Shown: positions 1 through 8,235, counted from the stretch's first letter. The stretch is 64,000 nucleotides of DNA from Endozoicomonas sp. 8E (GCF_032883915.1 NZ_CP120717.1:1729001-1793000), one strand, 5' to 3'. Numbers and translations: made by a program. The notes: generated from the sequence alone by a model not told the origin.

Positions 1-9
1 CTGTCCGGG

Positions 10-975
10 ATGCGAACAAACAACAATAACCATGTTGAAATACCTGTCTCCGGACTTATCCAATCAGGAGAACAGTTGGCCCTGAGCTATATCGCAGTGT
101 TGATGCAGAACCTCAATGAGATGTCTTTTACCGTCAAAGGTCAATGGCTTGAGGTTGAGGTGCCGGGTGATGATGTTCAGAACTATCGCTGCCCAATGCC
201 ACAGCTGGAAATACAGGATGAAAAAATGACTATCAGCAACTGGTCAGAAAAACAGTTCAGGACTTTTTTGAAAATCACCGGGATATTTGAACACTATTAT
301 TTGACTCCAGACCAATGGCAGAAACATTCAAACCCGGATAACCCGGTATACGTCCAAAGACGCAAAGCCAGACTCACCGCAAACAAAGAGCCAAGGGCAA
401 AGAGTCTGGTTGAAGCGACCTCCTTCAACCCTTTACCCATTCATATTCTGGTTATTCTGATCAAGGAAGGAATGGTCATCAAACCCGTCACCTGGAAATC
501 CTTTGACCATCATAAAGAGAGACTGCCTGAATCACTGCTTTGCAGACTGAGAGAAAGAATCGAAACATCAGATATAGAATGCCCCGATGAAATTAGAGAA
601 TCGCTGACCCCGTACCTGAATAACGTGCAATTCAGGCAAGCTGAAGCCTATCAGCCAGAGAATGAATTGGAACCACAAAAACAGGCGTTTGGCAGTTTAT
701 GGTTAAAGCTGAACCAGACGGAAATTTTTGGCAGCGAAATACTGAATTTACTGGAGGAGTACGAGAGTGAAATGGAGCTTATGCATACAGTGGTCCTCCT
801 TAAAAAAGCCAAAATCGATACCGATAACCGCATACTGGAAGAATGGCGGCAACGGGCATGCAGCAAAATAGAGCGTTTAAAAAAGCAAGACCCTTTATTA
901 TCCGATGTTGATCCTGATGTTTATCAGGGTTGTCAGGAACTGGAGCTGCTTGATGGGTGTGGGAGTATTTTCTAA
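10..975 (+). CDS. Uncharacterised protein, possibly 5'-truncated by the window edge
   Basis: I do not recognise this 321-residue protein. The frame is open back to base 1, so the ATG at base 10 may not be the true start. It has no signal peptide or membrane segment. Residues about 1-80 look like mixed alpha/beta; the C-terminal 100 residues (from about 220) are charged and helical, with Leu/Glu-rich stretches that could form a coiled coil. The tail runs straight into a decayed transposase that begins before its stop codon, so the natural C-terminus may have been replaced by insertion. It could be a lineage-specific gene or the remainder of a longer one; no function can be assigned. Confidence 0.55.
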   Translation: MRTNNNNHVEIPVSGLIQSGEQLALSYIAVLMQNLNEMSFTVKGQWLEVEVPGDDVQNYRCPMPQLEIQDEKMTISNWSEKQFRTFLKITGIFEHYYLTPDQWQKHSNPDNPVYVQRRKARLTANKEPRAKSLVEATSFNPLPIHILVILIKEGMVIKPVTWKSFDHHKERLPESLLCRLRERIETSDIECPDEIRESLTPYLNNVQFRQAEAYQPENELEPQKQAFGSLWLKLNQTEIFGSEILNLLEEYESEMELMHTVVLLKKAKIDTDNRILEEWRQRACSKIERLKKQDPLLSDVDPDVYQGCQELELLDGCGSIF

Positions 976-1733
976 AAAAGATTCGTGTCGTTCAGGCAAA
1001 CTGGGCCAGAAAGCTGTCTTGGAAAGAGGTTGCCAGTACTTTCAGCACCTCATGGGAAAAGTATTTCATGCTGTGGAGTACATGATTAAGTGGGGCAAAG
1101 CACATCGTTCACTTGACAATATCAAGGCCGTTGGTGTTGATGAAGTGGCTTATCAAGTCGGACATAAATACCTGACAGTGGTTTATCAGATTGATCGCAG
1201 TTGCCCCCGGCCATTATGGGCTGGTCAGGATTGTACTGAAGTCACAATTAGAAACTTTTTCTTCTTTTTTGGCCCTGAGTGTAGTCAGCAACTGAGGTAT
1301 GTCTGCTCAGGCGGAAGGAAAACCTTACCGGGAAAGAAAAGATCAAGTTAAATACAGTGCTTCAGTATAATCTCAAAAGTGTCAGAGCCTATCTGCTCAG
1401 AGAGGAGTTTCAAGTGTTCTGGGGTTACATCTCACCATACTGGGCAGGAAAGTATCTGGACCGGTGGTGTATAAGAGTCATGCGGTCAAAGGTAGAGCCG
1501 ATGAAGATAGTAGCTAAAACTGTTCGGCGACACAGGCCACTGATCCTGAATTGGTTCAAGGCAAAAAAACATTTTCCAGCGGAATTGTGGAAGGTCTGAA
1601 CACCAAGATAAAACTCACTACGAGAAAATCGTATGGTTTCAGAACCTATAGATATGCAGAAATCGCTTTATATCATGCACTGGGCAACCTGCCCGAACCA
1701 GAAATGCCCCGCAGATTTTGCTGTCGAGGCTGA
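960..1733 (+). pseudogene. Decayed ISL3-family transposase
   Basis: Three reading frames together give the catalytic half of an ISL3-type DDE transposase: KKIRVVQANWARKLSWKEVA, then AVGVDEVAYQVGHKYLTVVY with the first catalytic Asp, then LQYNLKSVRAYLL and FSSGIVEGLNTKIKLTTRK near the C-terminus. The zinc-finger N-terminus is missing. Single-base deletions break the frame near 1059 and in the A-run near 1563. An internal deletion near 1305-1315 joins YVCSG directly to RKENLTGKEK, removing about 60 residues that should hold the second catalytic Asp. It cannot make active enzyme. I could not define terminal inverted repeats or a target duplication. Confidence 0.85.
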
Positions 1734-1920
1734 AATTGAGGGGGTCAGGCGAATACTGAAAGGTTGAATTCACAGGTCAGGCAGTGGTTAGAAAGTCATT
1801 ATCTGACCGGATTTCGGTATAACCAATGGTGTAAGTCAGGTATTTTCTTTAGAATGCAGGGCCAGTGCCAACAGCTTATTTGAAAAGCCGTTGATTCCAT
1901 TTCGGTGATGAGGTGATTTC

Positions 1921-2253
1921 ATGGATATCATGGATCAAATTAAAGAGCAGATTGAAACACATAACATTCTGCTCTACATGAAAGGGTCTCCCAAGCTGCC
2001 TCAGTGTGGGTTTTCCTCCAAAGCTGTGCAGGTTCTGATGGCTTGTGGCGAGCAGTTCGCATTCGTTGACATTCTGGCTAACCCGGAAATTCGTGCCAAC
2101 CTGCCAAAATACGCCAACTGGCCAACATTCCCGCAGCTCTGGATCAAGGGTGAGCTGGTGGGTGGCAGCGACATTTTGATCGAGATGTACAACAGTGGTG
2201 ACCTTCAGAAGATGATCAAGGCTGCTGTCGGCAAAGAGGAAGGTGCTGAATAA
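1921..2253 (+). CDS. grxD: Monothiol glutaredoxin, Grx4 family
   Basis: This 110-residue protein has the CGFS active site (PQCGFSSKAVQVL, residues about 28-40) that defines monothiol Grx4/Grx5 glutaredoxins, followed by the WPTFPQLWIKGELVGGSDI block that binds glutathione. Family members bridge a [2Fe-2S] cluster between two monomers with glutathione and pass it on in iron-sulphur assembly and iron sensing. The length matches E. coli GrxD (115). The ATG is preceded by GAGGTGA. It converges on bacterioferritin with a gap of 41 bases; the same pair of genes is adjacent in Pseudomonas, which supports a shared iron role. Confidence 0.95.
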   Translation: MDIMDQIKEQIETHNILLYMKGSPKLPQCGFSSKAVQVLMACGEQFAFVDILANPEIRANLPKYANWPTFPQLWIKGELVGGSDILIEMYNSGDLQKMIKAAVGKEEGAE

Positions 2254-2294
2254 TTTCAGCCTTCTTCAAGGTGGGGAGGACAGAATCCTCCCGC

Positions 2295-2768
2295 CTAGTC
2301 TTCCTCACTCTGAGAGAGCAGATAATTTTCCATTCCCATGGTTTTGATACGGTACAGATGGACTTCCAGACTATCCATGTGCTCTTCTTCCGCAGCCAGA
2401 ATTTTTTCCAGCAACTGACGTGAGCCATAATCACCCACCTTTTCACAGACATCGATGGCTTCCTTTAGCGGTGGAATTGCTTTCAACTCCTGTTGCAGGT
2501 CAGCTTCCAGAATGCCTTTGACATCTGCGGCAATGATCGGCTTTTGCATGTATTTAAAGTCGGGCATGCCTTCCAGAAAAAGAATTCGCTCAATCAGCCA
2601 GTCGGCGTGCCACATCTCATCAATGGATTCCTTATAAATGTACTGGCCGAGTTTGTTGACTCCCCAGTTCTTGAGCATTCGTGCGTGTAGAAAGTACTGA
2701 TTAATCGCAGTCAGTTCATTCATCAGTACTTGATTCAGATGATCCAGAACACCTTTTTCGCCTTGCAT
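2295..2768 (-). CDS. bfr: Bacterioferritin, iron storage subunit
   Basis: This 157-residue protein matches bacterioferritin along its length. The ferroxidase ligands sit at the canonical positions: Glu18, Glu51, His54, Glu94, Glu127 and His130. Met52, the haem ligand between subunits in the 24-mer cage, is also present. It oxidises Fe(II) and stores it as ferric mineral in the cytoplasm. A GGAG lies about 10 bases before the start. The promoter region it shares with the divergent peroxiredoxin carries a Fur-like site. The ferredoxin gene bfd, which normally sits beside this gene in Pseudomonas and mobilises its iron, is not found in the 444-base gap. Confidence 0.96.
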   Translation of the reverse strand: MQGEKGVLDHLNQVLMNELTAINQYFLHARMLKNWGVNKLGQYIYKESIDEMWHADWLIERILFLEGMPDFKYMQKPIIAADVKGILEADLQQELKAIPPLKEAIDVCEKVGDYGSRQLLEKILAAEEEHMDSLEVHLYRIKTMGMENYLLSQSEED

Positions 2769-2924
2769 AACAGGGGCTCCATACAGTCATGAATTAAAGG
2801 AGGCTTTGATTCCATTCACTATTTCCAGGAACTATTTCCAGGAGCGGTAAAATACTTCTCTCCAAAAAAGTACAAGCACAGGAAGTATGGAGCCTGATTG
2901 GCTTCTGTCAAAGGTAACTGACTG

Positions 2925-2950
2925 AAAAATAATGATAATATTTCTTATTA
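2925..2950. promoter_or_regulatory. Possible Fur box upstream of bfr
   Basis: The stretch contains ATAATGATAAT, matching 11 consecutive bases of the first half of the 19-base Fur consensus; the second half matches poorly. It lies about 160 bases upstream of the bacterioferritin start. Iron control of bfr is expected from family knowledge, but this site is called from sequence similarity only. Confidence 0.4.
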
Positions 2951-3045
2951 GCGTTATCGGTTGTGGTCGGTATCAAGTCTATGAGGGGTATATTTTCCAT
3001 CGCATGGGATGAGGCGATCACTGAAATAAATGGATTAGTCAACTT

Positions 3046-3064
3046 TGATAGATTTTATCTATCA
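3046..3064. promoter_or_regulatory. OxyR-like operator upstream of the peroxiredoxin
   Basis: A perfect inverted repeat, TGATAGAT-TTT-ATCTATCA, contains ATAG-N7-CTAT with T and A at the internal conserved positions, so it fits the OxyR half-operator pattern ATAGnTnnnAnCTAT exactly. A weaker partial copy (ATAGATATTTG) begins at 3082, and a TATAGG -10-like box lies at 3103-3108. The peroxiredoxin ATG follows at 3213. Peroxide control by OxyR is typical for this kind of gene; the binding itself is inferred. The rest of 2769-3212 has no gene, only a 13-base tandem repeat at 2818-2843. Confidence 0.55.
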
Positions 3065-3212
3065 TTTGAAAGAGAAAATTTATAGATATTTGTGCAGGGG
3101 TTTATAGGCTAAGGCCGTTATCAGGTGTATCATGATGTCGCTTAAATGATTGCGATGACTGCAATGATTGCATGATCGCAGTGATACATACTAAACCTTG
3201 GAGATTAAATTC

Positions 3213-3815
3213 ATGGGCGTACTGGTTGGCAAGAAAGCTCCTGACTTTACTGTTCCTGCCGTCCTGGGCAATGGCGAGATTGTTGAAGAGTTTACCCTGT
3301 CCGAGGCGATTCGTGGCAAGTACGGTATTCTGTTCTTCTACCCGCTGGACTTCACTTTTGTTTGTCCGTCCGAGCTGATCGCTCTGGATCACCGCATCGA
3401 TGCATTCAAAGAGCGCAACGTTGAAGTTATCGGTGTTTCCATCGACTCTCACTTTACTCACAACGCGTGGCGTAATACGCCTGTCAGTGAAGGTGGCATC
3501 GGTCCTGTTAAGTACACTCTGGCCGCTGACATGGCTCACGACATCTGTAAATCCTACGACGTTGAGTCCGAAGGCGGTGTCGCTTTCCGTGGTGCTTTCC
3601 TGATTGATAAGGACGGTGTTGTGCGCTCCCAGATCGTTAACGATCTGCCTTTGGGTCGTAACATGGATGAGCTGGTCCGTCTGGTTGACGCTCTGCAATT
3701 CCACGAAGAGCACGGTGAAGTTTGCCCAGCTGGCTGGAGCAAAGGTGACAAGGGTATGGACGCTTCCCCTGCGGGTGTTGCCAAGTACCTGTCTGAGAGT
3801 GCCGAAGGCTTGTAA
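3213..3815 (+). CDS. Typical 2-Cys peroxiredoxin (AhpC/TSA family)
   Basis: This 200-residue peroxidase reduces hydrogen peroxide and organic peroxides. The peroxidatic cysteine is in FTFVCPSELIA (about residue 50) and the resolving cysteine in EVCPAGW (about residue 170), the typical 2-Cys arrangement. A GGIG motif is present but the C-terminal YF motif that makes eukaryotic enzymes oxidation-sensitive is absent. It closely resembles the Pseudomonas protein encoded near bfrB and grxD. I chose the ATG at 3213 because GGAGA lies 8 bases before it; an in-frame TTG 15 bases upstream is less likely. An OxyR-like site lies upstream and a terminator follows. Confidence 0.95.
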   Translation: MGVLVGKKAPDFTVPAVLGNGEIVEEFTLSEAIRGKYGILFFYPLDFTFVCPSELIALDHRIDAFKERNVEVIGVSIDSHFTHNAWRNTPVSEGGIGPVKYTLAADMAHDICKSYDVESEGGVAFRGAFLIDKDGVVRSQIVNDLPLGRNMDELVRLVDALQFHEEHGEVCPAGWSKGDKGMDASPAGVAKYLSESAEGL

Positions 3816-3848
3816 TTACGGACTTCGTCAATTGATGATTGAAAAGAA

Positions 3849-3870
3849 AGTCGCCTTCGGGCGGCTTTTT
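3849..3870 (+). terminator. Rho-independent terminator after the peroxiredoxin
   Basis: The hairpin is AGTCGCC-TTCG-GGCGGCT followed by a run of T. It lies 34 bases after the stop codon. Confidence 0.85.
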
Positions 3871-4000
3871 CTGTTATACGGGGTTCTAATTCGGGAACGG
3901 GCCCAGAACTTACGGGCGTTCCACTCCTGTTTTATAGATCAGCAAGTTATTTCTAGCGCTTTTTTTCAGAAACTTTTTGAACAAAGCTGAGGAGAAGGAC

Positions 4001-4028
4001 TTGACTCAGCCGGAAATCTCATTAATAT
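4001..4028 (+). promoter_or_regulatory. Strong sigma-70 promoter of the tRNA cluster
   Basis: TTGACT and TAATAT are separated by 16 bases, with a GC-rich discriminator just after (TCGCTGCCG), as is usual for stringently controlled stable RNA promoters. The first tRNA starts 43 bases downstream. There is no comparably good promoter between the six tRNAs, so they are probably one transcript. Confidence 0.75.
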
Positions 4029-4071
4029 TCGCTGCCGTCAGGTGATGACGCAAAGCATCGCCGACAACGAT

Positions 4072-4147
4072 TCCCCGATAGCTCAGTTGGTAGAGCAAAT
4101 GACTGTTAATCATTGGGTCGCTGGTTCGAGTCCAGCTCGGGGAGCCA
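4072..4147 (+). tRNA. tRNA-Asn (GTT), copy 1
   Basis: A 76-base cloverleaf with encoded CCA. The acceptor stem TCCCCGA pairs with TCGGGGA, the anticodon GTT is at 4105-4107, and the T arm has GGTTCGAGTCC. Confidence 0.97.
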
Positions 4148-4214
4148 GCTCTTTATAATCACTTTTGATTGAAGAGTTGCATGTTTATTGAACTGCGTGT
4201 TTAATAGACGGCTT

Positions 4215-4290
4215 GGGTCGTTAGCTCAGTTGGTAGAGCAGTTGGCTTTTAACCAATTGGTCGTAGGTTCGAATCCTACACGACCCACCA
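4215..4290 (+). tRNA. tRNA-Lys (TTT), copy 1
   Basis: A 76-base cloverleaf with encoded CCA. The acceptor stem GGGTCGT pairs with ACGACCC, the anticodon loop reads CTTTTAA, and the T arm has GGTTCGAATCC. Confidence 0.97.
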
Positions 4291-4296
4291 ATTTCT

Positions 4297-4372
4297 TCCC
4301 CGATAGCTCAGCTGGTAGAGCAAATGACTGTTAATCATTGGGTCGCTGGTTCGAGTCCAGCTCGGGGAGCCA
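4297..4372 (+). tRNA. tRNA-Asn (GTT), copy 2
   Basis: Identical to copy 1 except for one base in the D arm (GCTGG instead of GTTGG). Only 6 bases separate it from the preceding tRNA-Lys. Confidence 0.97.
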
Positions 4373-4428
4373 CTTTGAACTCTTTAGCAAGGGTTAGCTT
4401 TCTGGACTGCGTATTCAGAAGGTTCAGT

Positions 4429-4504
4429 GGGTCGTTAGCTCAGTTGGTAGAGCAGTTGGCTTTTAACCAATTGGTCGTAGGTTCGAATCCTACACGACCC
4501 ACCA
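4429..4504 (+). tRNA. tRNA-Lys (TTT), copy 2
   Basis: Same 76-base sequence as copy 1, with CCA encoded and anticodon TTT. Confidence 0.97.
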
Positions 4505-4511
4505 CTTTTAT

Positions 4512-4587
4512 TCCCCGATAGCTCAGTTGGTAGAGCAAATGACTGTTAATCATTGGGTCGCTGGTTCGAGTCCAGCTCGGGGAGCCA
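4512..4587 (+). tRNA. tRNA-Asn (GTT), copy 3
   Basis: Same 76-base sequence as copy 1, with anticodon GTT and encoded CCA. Confidence 0.97.
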
Positions 4588-4643
4588 CTTTAAACTCTTT
4601 AGCAAGGGTTAGCTTTCTGGATTGTGTATTCAGAAGGTTCAGT

Positions 4644-4719
4644 GGGTCGTTAGCTCAGTTGGTAGAGCAGTTGGCTTTTAACCAATTGGTCGTAGGTTCG
4701 AATCCTACACGACCCACCA
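4644..4719 (+). tRNA. tRNA-Lys (TTT), copy 3
   Basis: Same 76-base sequence as the other two tRNA-Lys genes. It is the last gene of the cluster and is followed at once by a terminator. Confidence 0.97.
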
Positions 4720-4726
4720 AATCAAC

Positions 4727-4757
4727 AAAAAGCCGGTTCATTGAACCGGCTTTTTGT
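4727..4757. terminator. Bidirectional terminator between the tRNA cluster and ndh
   Basis: A perfect hairpin, AAAAGCCGGTTCA and its complement, is flanked by A and T runs, so it works on both strands: for the tRNA operon on the plus strand and for ndh on the minus strand. Confidence 0.9.
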
Positions 4758-4778
4758 TTTTCGCATTCTAAAAATGAA

Positions 4779-6098
4779 TCAATGCAGCTTTAGATGGGGG
4801 CGTGTCGTTTTCCCGATAAAGTCTTTGATAATCAGGGCTCCAGTCCTCAATCGTCCAAACAGCGCTACCTGATGCATTCGGTAGAGGCTGATATAAAACA
4901 TCTTGGCCATCCTGCCTTCCACCATCATATCGCCGCCTGTGATGGCTCCCATCAAATTACCTACGGCACTGAAACGACTCAAAGAGATCAGAGAACCGTA
5001 ATCCTTGTAAGTAAAGGTTAAAGGTGCCTGACCCTCCAGAACCTTTCCTATCAGGCTCTTGGTCAGCAACTCAGCCTGCTGGTGGGCAGCCTGGGCTCTT
5101 GGAGGTATAGTGAATGGTTCGCCTTTGCTGTTTGTCAGTGAGCAGCTGGCGCAGTCACCCAGTGCGTAGATGTGGTCATCCAGCGTAGATTGCAGGGTGG
5201 GTCTGACCACTAGCTGGTTGATTCTATTGGTTTCAAGACCAGCGATGTCTTTCAGGAATGCAGGCGCTTTGATACCTGCGGCCCAGATACTGAGATCGGA
5301 GTTGATAAAGTCACCGCTTTTTGTGTTCAGGCCTTTGTTAGTGATTTCGCTGACCAGCTGACGGGTTTGTATAACAATCCCCATTTTTTGCAGCTGTTTG
5401 TGAACACTGCTGCTGATACGAGCGGGCAGGGCAGGCAGTATTCGTTCGCTGCCTTCTATGACAGTGATGTTTACTTTGTTTGGTTGAATCGCGTCCAGGC
5501 CATATCGGGCGAGTTCTATGGCTGCGAAGTGAAGTTCTGCTGCCAGTTCCACACCCGTCGCTCCGGCGCCAATGATGGCAATGTTTAACTCGGGCGACTT
5601 CTCATGGGAAGCCTGGGCATGAAGGTAATGGTTCAAAAGCGTGGTATGCACTCTTTCCGCTTGTTCCCGGTTGTCCAGAAACAGGCAGTGATCCACTGCA
5701 CCTGGTGTATTAAAGTCGTTTGCAGTACTTCCTAAACAGATCACCAGGTCATCGTACTCCAGGCTGCGCTCGGGAACGACTTCTTGTCCGGCTTCGTCGT
5801 TAATAGGCGCAAGGGTTATGGTTTTATCATCCCTGTCCAAGCCGCACATTCTTCCGGGTAGAAAGTGGAAATGATTCCATTTGGCTTGAGCGAGATAGCT
5901 AAGCTCATCTTCAAAAGCATTCAGGGAGCCGGCGGCCACTTCATGCAAAAGAGGTTTCCAGAAATGCGTTTTTCGAACATCCACCAGGGTAATTCGGGCT
6001 TTCTTCTTCTTGCCCAGTTTTTTTCCCAGTTTGGTGGCTAATCCGAGCCCTCCGGCACCTCCTCCAACAATTACTATTTTATGCAGCGGGTCAGTCAC
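4779..6098 (-). CDS. ndh: NADH dehydrogenase type II (NDH-2)
   Basis: This 439-residue flavoprotein oxidises NADH and reduces quinone at the inner face of the membrane without pumping protons. The FAD-binding GGGAGGLGLATKLG motif lies at residues 12-25, preceded by an IVIV strand. A second dinucleotide motif, IGAGATGVELAAEL, near residue 175 binds NADH, and LGDCASC near residue 315 contacts the flavin. The KKLGKKKKAR insertion after the first helix is unusually basic. The start is GTG with GAGAG upstream. Length and layout match E. coli Ndh (434). It is transcribed alone and converges on the tRNA terminator. Confidence 0.95.
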   Translation of the reverse strand: MTDPLHKIVIVGGGAGGLGLATKLGKKLGKKKKARITLVDVRKTHFWKPLLHEVAAGSLNAFEDELSYLAQAKWNHFHFLPGRMCGLDRDDKTITLAPINDEAGQEVVPERSLEYDDLVICLGSTANDFNTPGAVDHCLFLDNREQAERVHTTLLNHYLHAQASHEKSPELNIAIIGAGATGVELAAELHFAAIELARYGLDAIQPNKVNITVIEGSERILPALPARISSSVHKQLQKMGIVIQTRQLVSEITNKGLNTKSGDFINSDLSIWAAGIKAPAFLKDIAGLETNRINQLVVRPTLQSTLDDHIYALGDCASCSLTNSKGEPFTIPPRAQAAHQQAELLTKSLIGKVLEGQAPLTFTYKDYGSLISLSRFSAVGNLMGAITGGDMMVEGRMAKMFYISLYRMHQVALFGRLRTGALIIKDFIGKTTRPHLKLH

Positions 6099-6226
6099 TT
6101 CATTCTCTCTATTTTTATAAAGGAGTGTTTTGAATCAGTCTGAAATACCCTGCTCTCTTCTTGACTTTATGGTTAGAAAGAGCGGAAAACTGATTGAGAA
6201 CACACCCTACAGCTGTTCAGGCTGAC

Positions 6227-6412
6227 TCAGCCCAGGATAAAAACGCCTATCAGACGGCTGAGAACACCGAGTATGACAATCACCAAGCCCAGCCAGAACA
6301 TCAGCTTTAAGGGTCTGAAACGGTTACGCTCTGTCGCATTGGTTCCAGTGCTGATAAAACGGTCAACTTTGGCCTGATCTTCAGGGTATAGGCGGGTCTG
6401 GGTTTTTTCCAT
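6227..6412 (-). CDS. DUF3094 family small membrane protein
   Basis: A 61-residue protein with the LYPEDQAKVDRFI start and ERNRFRPLKL linker typical of DUF3094 proteins of Pseudomonas relatives, ending in a single hydrophobic segment (FWLGLVIVILGVLSRLIGVF). It is probably an inner-membrane peptide of unknown role. I chose the ATG at 6412 because CGGAGT lies about 9 bases before it; the alternative GTG at 6439 has no ribosome-binding site. It follows ndh in divergent-upstream position and is transcribed in the same direction, from its own promoter region. Confidence 0.75.
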   Translation of the reverse strand: MEKTQTRLYPEDQAKVDRFISTGTNATERNRFRPLKLMFWLGLVIVILGVLSRLIGVFILG

Positions 6413-6609
6413 TTGCCACTCCGTATCCTCGGTCAGCACATTAGAGTATGCTATTTAAGCAGTCAATCTGCCAATAGATAACCTGAATTTGACTGAGAAA
6501 AGCCTAAAATAATTTGAACACGTGTACTAACTAGCCAATCGATCACAGTTGACTAGGCTCAAGCTCTCGATCAACCTAGTTTAAACGTTATGACAACTGG
6601 GCGCAGCGG

Positions 6610-7302
6610 GTGAAACTGTTTTTATTGGCGTTAAAAGTTCAATATTTCGAGTGGGTCGAACTATACAGAGTATTTCGTCGTTTCTCATCCCACCACACAT
6701 TCCTCAAAGCCTTTCTTGAGTTGAAGCTTCGGTATCTGCTGGACAGTCCTTTTCAGGTCAGTAAGCGTTTTCTGATTAAAAAAAAGTCAGATGACTTATA
6801 TCTTTACGGTGAAACACCTTTAACAGTGCTTGATGACATCTGTGAAAAGTCTGGATTAACGTCCCGGGATCATGTTTTTGAATTGGGTGCAGGCAGCGGT
6901 TTTACCTCGCTCTGGATGGCTGCTTTTGCAGGTGTCCGAGTGACGTCGATTGAGCAGATCCCCACATTTTGCCTGAGACTCCGCCGTGTCAGTCGGAGAA
7001 TGAAGTTGGATAAACTAACTGTTATTGAGGGGGATTATCTGGAGGTGGATCTTTCGGGGGCGACGGTCATTTATCTTTATGCATCCAATCTGGATGATCT
7101 CACTATTCGATGCCTGACGCTGAGAATGCTGGCTCTTAAACCCGGGAGTAAAGTGATTTCTGTCAGCTATCCGCTCCAGGATTATTGCCCTGTACCGGGT
7201 ATTTTTGAGCAGAGTGAACGCTTTTCTGCTCGCTTCCCATGGGGGGAAGCGGATATATTTTTGCAGGTCAGAACATCTTGTGTGCAGAAGTCATGCGTTT
7301 GA
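6610..7302 (+). CDS. Class I SAM-dependent methyltransferase, substrate unknown
   Basis: A 230-residue protein with the SAM-binding motif I (FELGAGSGFTSLWMA, about residues 90-104), the acidic end of strand 2 (VTSIEQ) and a motif IV-like VIYLYAS segment in place of the usual acidic DxxY. The N-terminal 75 residues are helical and basic. It resembles small-molecule or lipid-type methyltransferases more than RNA or DNA enzymes, but the substrate is not evident. The start is GTG with a weak ribosome-binding site. Its last 35 bases overlap the end of the gene on the opposite strand, which is unusual and suggests tight packing or loss of intergenic sequence. Confidence 0.65.
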   Translation: MKLFLLALKVQYFEWVELYRVFRRFSSHHTFLKAFLELKLRYLLDSPFQVSKRFLIKKKSDDLYLYGETPLTVLDDICEKSGLTSRDHVFELGAGSGFTSLWMAAFAGVRVTSIEQIPTFCLRLRRVSRRMKLDKLTVIEGDYLEVDLSGATVIYLYASNLDDLTIRCLTLRMLALKPGSKVISVSYPLQDYCPVPGIFEQSERFSARFPWGEADIFLQVRTSCVQKSCV

Positions 7303-8059
7303 CGACGCTGCTGCCATAGCGAGCGATCATTTCAGGAATCGGTTTATCCGGAAATTGCTCTAATCCCACCTTGATGAAATTCCATGCCGCCTGAGCTTGT
7401 TTGATCGGTTTGGCCGCATGGGCGTGGTCTCCGTAGTCTTGACCTAGTCTGGACAACTTCTGTTCGAAATGTCGAGCCAGTGTTTGCAGCTGAAGCCGAC
7501 CGGAAGCGTTCTTGTCTTCATCTAATTCGGAAAGAGTCAGGCTGAGATATTGACGGGCCAAGCGTTGCATGAGTAATGCCTGTTCAAGAAAGCCGAGCTT
7601 CTCATTTTTGTGTGGTTGGCGGGTCAGGACTTCTTGTCTGAGAAGCAGTAACTTTCTATCCAGCCTGGCCAGAGCCAGAAGCAGTGTAGCGGCCTCCGGG
7701 GGGCGGGAGTGGACAGGCAAATCAGCCATCCAGGCGGCGTGTCGGCTAATGATAGGCCATAGAGTCTGGGTTGATGAAAGCAACTTCGAAGTTTCCTGAT
7801 CGTTGGACCCTTCCGGTAAGGCCGGGATGTTCTGGTTCAGCAGAGTCAGACTGTCCTGCATTTTCATCCTCGCGTCCTTGTTGAGAAAATCGATCTGGAG
7901 CAAGTGAATATTCACGATCAGCTGATTCAGCAATAACTCCTGCTTCAAAAGGTGCTCTGGGGTCAGGTTGTTGTTTTTGACAGGTGGCTCTGAGGACGTA
8001 GCCAGGTTCATAAAAGTCAGAAGAAAAAGCAGTGCGGCCAGTGAGTGAACTTTAGACAT
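7268..8059 (-). CDS. Exported helical protein, possibly PilJ/NarX-type sensor domain
   Basis: 263 residues with a clear signal peptide (hydrophobic ALLFLLTFMNLATSS, cut near residue 24). The rest is almost all helical. The segment LEQALLMQRLARQYLSL, followed about 25 residues later by LARHFEQKLSRL and then AWNFIK, resembles the helical PilJ/NarX N-terminal module that in sensors sits in the periplasm. Here it is a stand-alone periplasmic protein with no transmembrane helix or signalling domain after it. The assignment rests on pattern likeness only. I use the start at 8059, which puts the signal peptide at the N-terminus; an ATG nine codons earlier (8086) is possible. Confidence 0.5.
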   Translation of the reverse strand: MSKVHSLAALLFLLTFMNLATSSEPPVKNNNLTPEHLLKQELLLNQLIVNIHLLQIDFLNKDARMKMQDSLTLLNQNIPALPEGSNDQETSKLLSSTQTLWPIISRHAAWMADLPVHSRPPEAATLLLALARLDRKLLLLRQEVLTRQPHKNEKLGFLEQALLMQRLARQYLSLTLSELDEDKNASGRLQLQTLARHFEQKLSRLGQDYGDHAHAAKPIKQAQAAWNFIKVGLEQFPDKPIPEMIARYGSSVVKRMTSAHKMF

Positions 8060-8235
8060 TACGGGGTCCGGAAACAGTGAAATCATCCCTTATGTATCGG
8101 ATATCCCGGCTGTCACTTGATTGTGACAATCCAGAAGCAGTTTATCGACATTTGCAGCCCTCAATAAGACAGTGAGCAGCCTCGTAATAGAAGAACTATC
8201 AGAGTTCAAGAGAGCATGCAAATACGACTGTAATG

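Larger units (their letters stand above)
4297..4726 (+). repeat. Tandem duplication of an Asn-Lys tRNA unit
   Basis: Two units of about 215 bases, 4297-4511 and 4512-4726, each hold tRNA-Asn, a 56-base spacer and tRNA-Lys. The spacers (4373-4428 and 4588-4643) differ at only three positions, which indicates a recent duplication. The first Asn-Lys pair (4072-4290) has an unrelated spacer, so it is not part of that event. Confidence 0.85.

Noticed and set aside
2769..3197. A possible bfd remnant between bfr and the peroxiredoxin gene
   Set aside because: No frame on either strand gives the CxC...CxxC pattern of Bfd, even allowing frameshifts.
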